Positions 20,313 to 21,544 of a stretch of DNA of 21,544 nucleotides are shown here, piece by piece. The DNA comes from Candidatus Bathyarchaeota archaeon (GTDB taxonomy: Archaea; Thermoproteota; Bathyarchaeia; TCS64). The DNA lies in NCBI GenBank assembly GCA_030601645.1, contig JAUWBQ010000008.1, positions 1-21,544 on the forward strand. The letters are read 5' to 3'. Below the pieces are notes generated by a model that was not told the origin of the DNA, made no database searches, and saw nothing but the letters and a program-made list of their open reading frames with translations. Each line of letters starts with the position of its first letter. The stretch's first letter is position 1. Position numbers and translations under genes: made by a program.

Positions 20313-21544
20313 ATGGGCACCTTTCTAAACCTGTTCAAGCCTATCTCTCGTTTCATCCCAGAGGTGAAAACCCCTGACAAGAAGGTCAACTTCAACTCCC
20401 GCATCATGTGGACGATTCTCGCCCTGATAATATACCTCGTAATGGCGGAGACCCCCTTGTATGGCGTCGCCACCGGAGATCAGACCGATTCTCTCCAAAC
20501 GATGCGGTTGATATTTGCTTCCACAAGGGGGACCCTCCTCGAGCTGGGCATCGGTCCGATCGTGACCGCGGGCCTCATCATACAGCTCCTAGCAGGCTCC
20601 GATATCATCGAGTTCGACAATACGAATCCCGAGCATAGGGCGTTGTTCACCACTGCCAGCAAAGTCTTCTCTTTCGTGATGGTGATCCTCCAGGCGTCCC
20701 TCTACATAATGGGCGGACAATACGGAAGTATCGACTTCGGCACGTCCCTCATAGTGTTCTCCCAACTCTTAGCGGCAGGCCTTGTGATTATGATGCTGGA
20801 CGAACTTATCCAGAAAGGCTGGGGGATCGGAAGCGGGATCAGCCTGTTCATAGTTGCAGGGATCACGAAAGGCATCTGGTGGAGCTCCCTGAGCCTGTTC
20901 ACTGTCGCCGACGGAAAAAAAATGGGTGCGATCTTCGCGTTCTTCGAGGCCATATTCAGGGGAGAGCCAATGTGGAACTGGTTCTACCGGACAGGGGGCT
21001 TACCCGATATGCTCGGCCTCCTCACAACCATAGCTGTCTTCGCCTTCGTCGTCTACATCGAAGGGATGCGGATCGAGCTCCCGATATCCCACTCCATGTT
21101 CAGGGGCTTCAGGGGGAAGATGCCCATCAAGCTCCTCTACGTTTCCAACATCCCCGTCATCCTCGCCTACGCCCTCTTCGCCAACGTCCAGCTGGTCGGA
21201 CAGCTTGTCTGGTCGAGGTGGAACATCGACAACACCAACAATCTCCTCAACATGCTCGGGACCTACAACAGGACATCCGGTTACCCCACCGGAGGCCTGG
21301 CTTACTATGTCTCCTCGCCGGGCAGCCTCGACGCAGTCATGCTTGATCCCGTCCGCGCGCTGATCTATACGCTGATCGTCGTGTCCATATGCGTCGTTTT
21401 CTCAGTCACTTGGCTCGAGATCGGCGGCCTCGGCGCAGAGAACATGGCCGACCAGCTATTGAGCTCCGGGATGCAGGTGCCCGGGTTCAGGCGGAGCAGG
21501 AGGCCCATCGTGAATCTCCTAAACAGGTATATACCCACCATAAC
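20313..21544 (+). CDS. secY: Protein translocase channel subunit SecY, cut by the right edge
   Basis: The pore-forming subunit of the Sec channel in the cytoplasmic membrane. About 410 residues are present, most of an archaeal SecY. The first membrane segment is near 30-47. The plug and TM2 region has LGIGPIVTAGLIIQLLAGS. The block LDELIQKGWGIGSGISLFI and the cytosolic loop VYIEGMRIELPISH match archaeal SecY/Sec61 alpha, as does GMQVPGFRRSRRP near the edge. ATG 20313 follows GTGATC, a ribosome site; GTG 20304 in the same frame is an alternative. It is linked to rpl15 by a 5-base gap, the usual place at the end of the spc-type cluster. Confidence 0.95.
   Translation, partial: MGTFLNLFKPISRFIPEVKTPDKKVNFNSRIMWTILALIIYLVMAETPLYGVATGDQTDSLQTMRLIFASTRGTLLELGIGPIVTAGLIIQLLAGSDIIEFDNTNPEHRALFTTASKVFSFVMVILQASLYIMGGQYGSIDFGTSLIVFSQLLAAGLVIMMLDELIQKGWGIGSGISLFIVAGITKGIWWSSLSLFTVADGKKMGAIFAFFEAIFRGEPMWNWFYRTGGLPDMLGLLTTIAVFAFVVYIEGMRIELPISHSMFRGFRGKMPIKLLYVSNIPVILAYALFANVQLVGQLVWSRWNIDNTNNLLNMLGTYNRTSGYPTGGLAYYVSSPGSLDAVMLDPVRALIYTLIVVSICVVFSVTWLEIGGLGAENMADQLLSSGMQVPGFRRSRRPIVNLLNRYIPTI

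Noticed and set aside
1..21544. CRISPR array, tRNA or rRNA genes, insertion sequences
   Set aside because: No regularly spaced repeats, cloverleaf-like segments, rRNA-like tracts or transposase frames were noticed by reading; a dedicated search was not possible.

Overview
The window is archaeal chromosomal DNA of fairly high GC content. The evidence is a ribosomal-protein cluster in archaeal order with archaeal/eukaryotic-type members (eS4, eL32, eL19, long uL30 and uL18, and the RNase P protein Rnp1/Rpp29), TATA-box promoters, Shine-Dalgarno sites of the GGTGAGGT type, and heavy use of TTG and GTG starts. A class II HMG-CoA reductase, a DUF763 protein and a TFIIS-like zinc-ribbon protein also fit archaea. 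The exact lineage cannot be fixed by eye; Bathyarchaeia or another TACK group, or Thermoplasmatota, are all possible.

Layout, left part (1-7796). A class II HMG-CoA reductase gene runs off the left edge on the minus strand. It is divergent from an archaeal phosphopantetheine adenylyltransferase gene, and both appear to be served by one palindromic TATA box. The adenylyltransferase is followed by an M20/YgeY-like metallohydrolase, which meets a minus-strand PLP enzyme of the D-serine dehydratase/D-threonine aldolase family tail to tail. Next come a DUF763 gene, a minus-strand TFS-like zinc-ribbon gene, and an overlapping pair hflX-nth. A gap of 366 bases then holds a terminator-like hairpin and the promoter of the ribosomal cluster.

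Layout, right part (7797-21544). The order is uL3-uL4-uL23-uL2, then uS19 behind its own TATA box, then a 247-base regulatory spacer, then uL22-uS3-uL29-Rnp1-uS17-uL14-uL24-eS4-uL5-uS14-uS8-uL6-eL32-eL19-uL18-uS5-uL30, then a second promoter and uL15-secY (cut by the right edge). Most junctions are 1-10 bases or overlap by 1-8 bases, so this is a translationally coupled superoperon split by internal promoters before uS19, uL22 and uL15. The genes build both ribosomal subunits, supply an RNase P subunit for tRNA maturation, and supply the membrane channel that receives nascent chains.

The most unusual content is a set of long acidic, low-complexity extensions on three ribosomal proteins: about 170 residues at the C-terminus of uS3, about 100 residues at the N-terminus of uL5 and 40 residues at the C-terminus of eL32. 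Also notable are a phosphopantetheine adenylyltransferase frame with no standard start codon before its catalytic HxGH motif, a TFS-like protein with a rewritten catalytic loop, and a uS19-uL22 spacer that looks as if it could make a small two-hairpin RNA.
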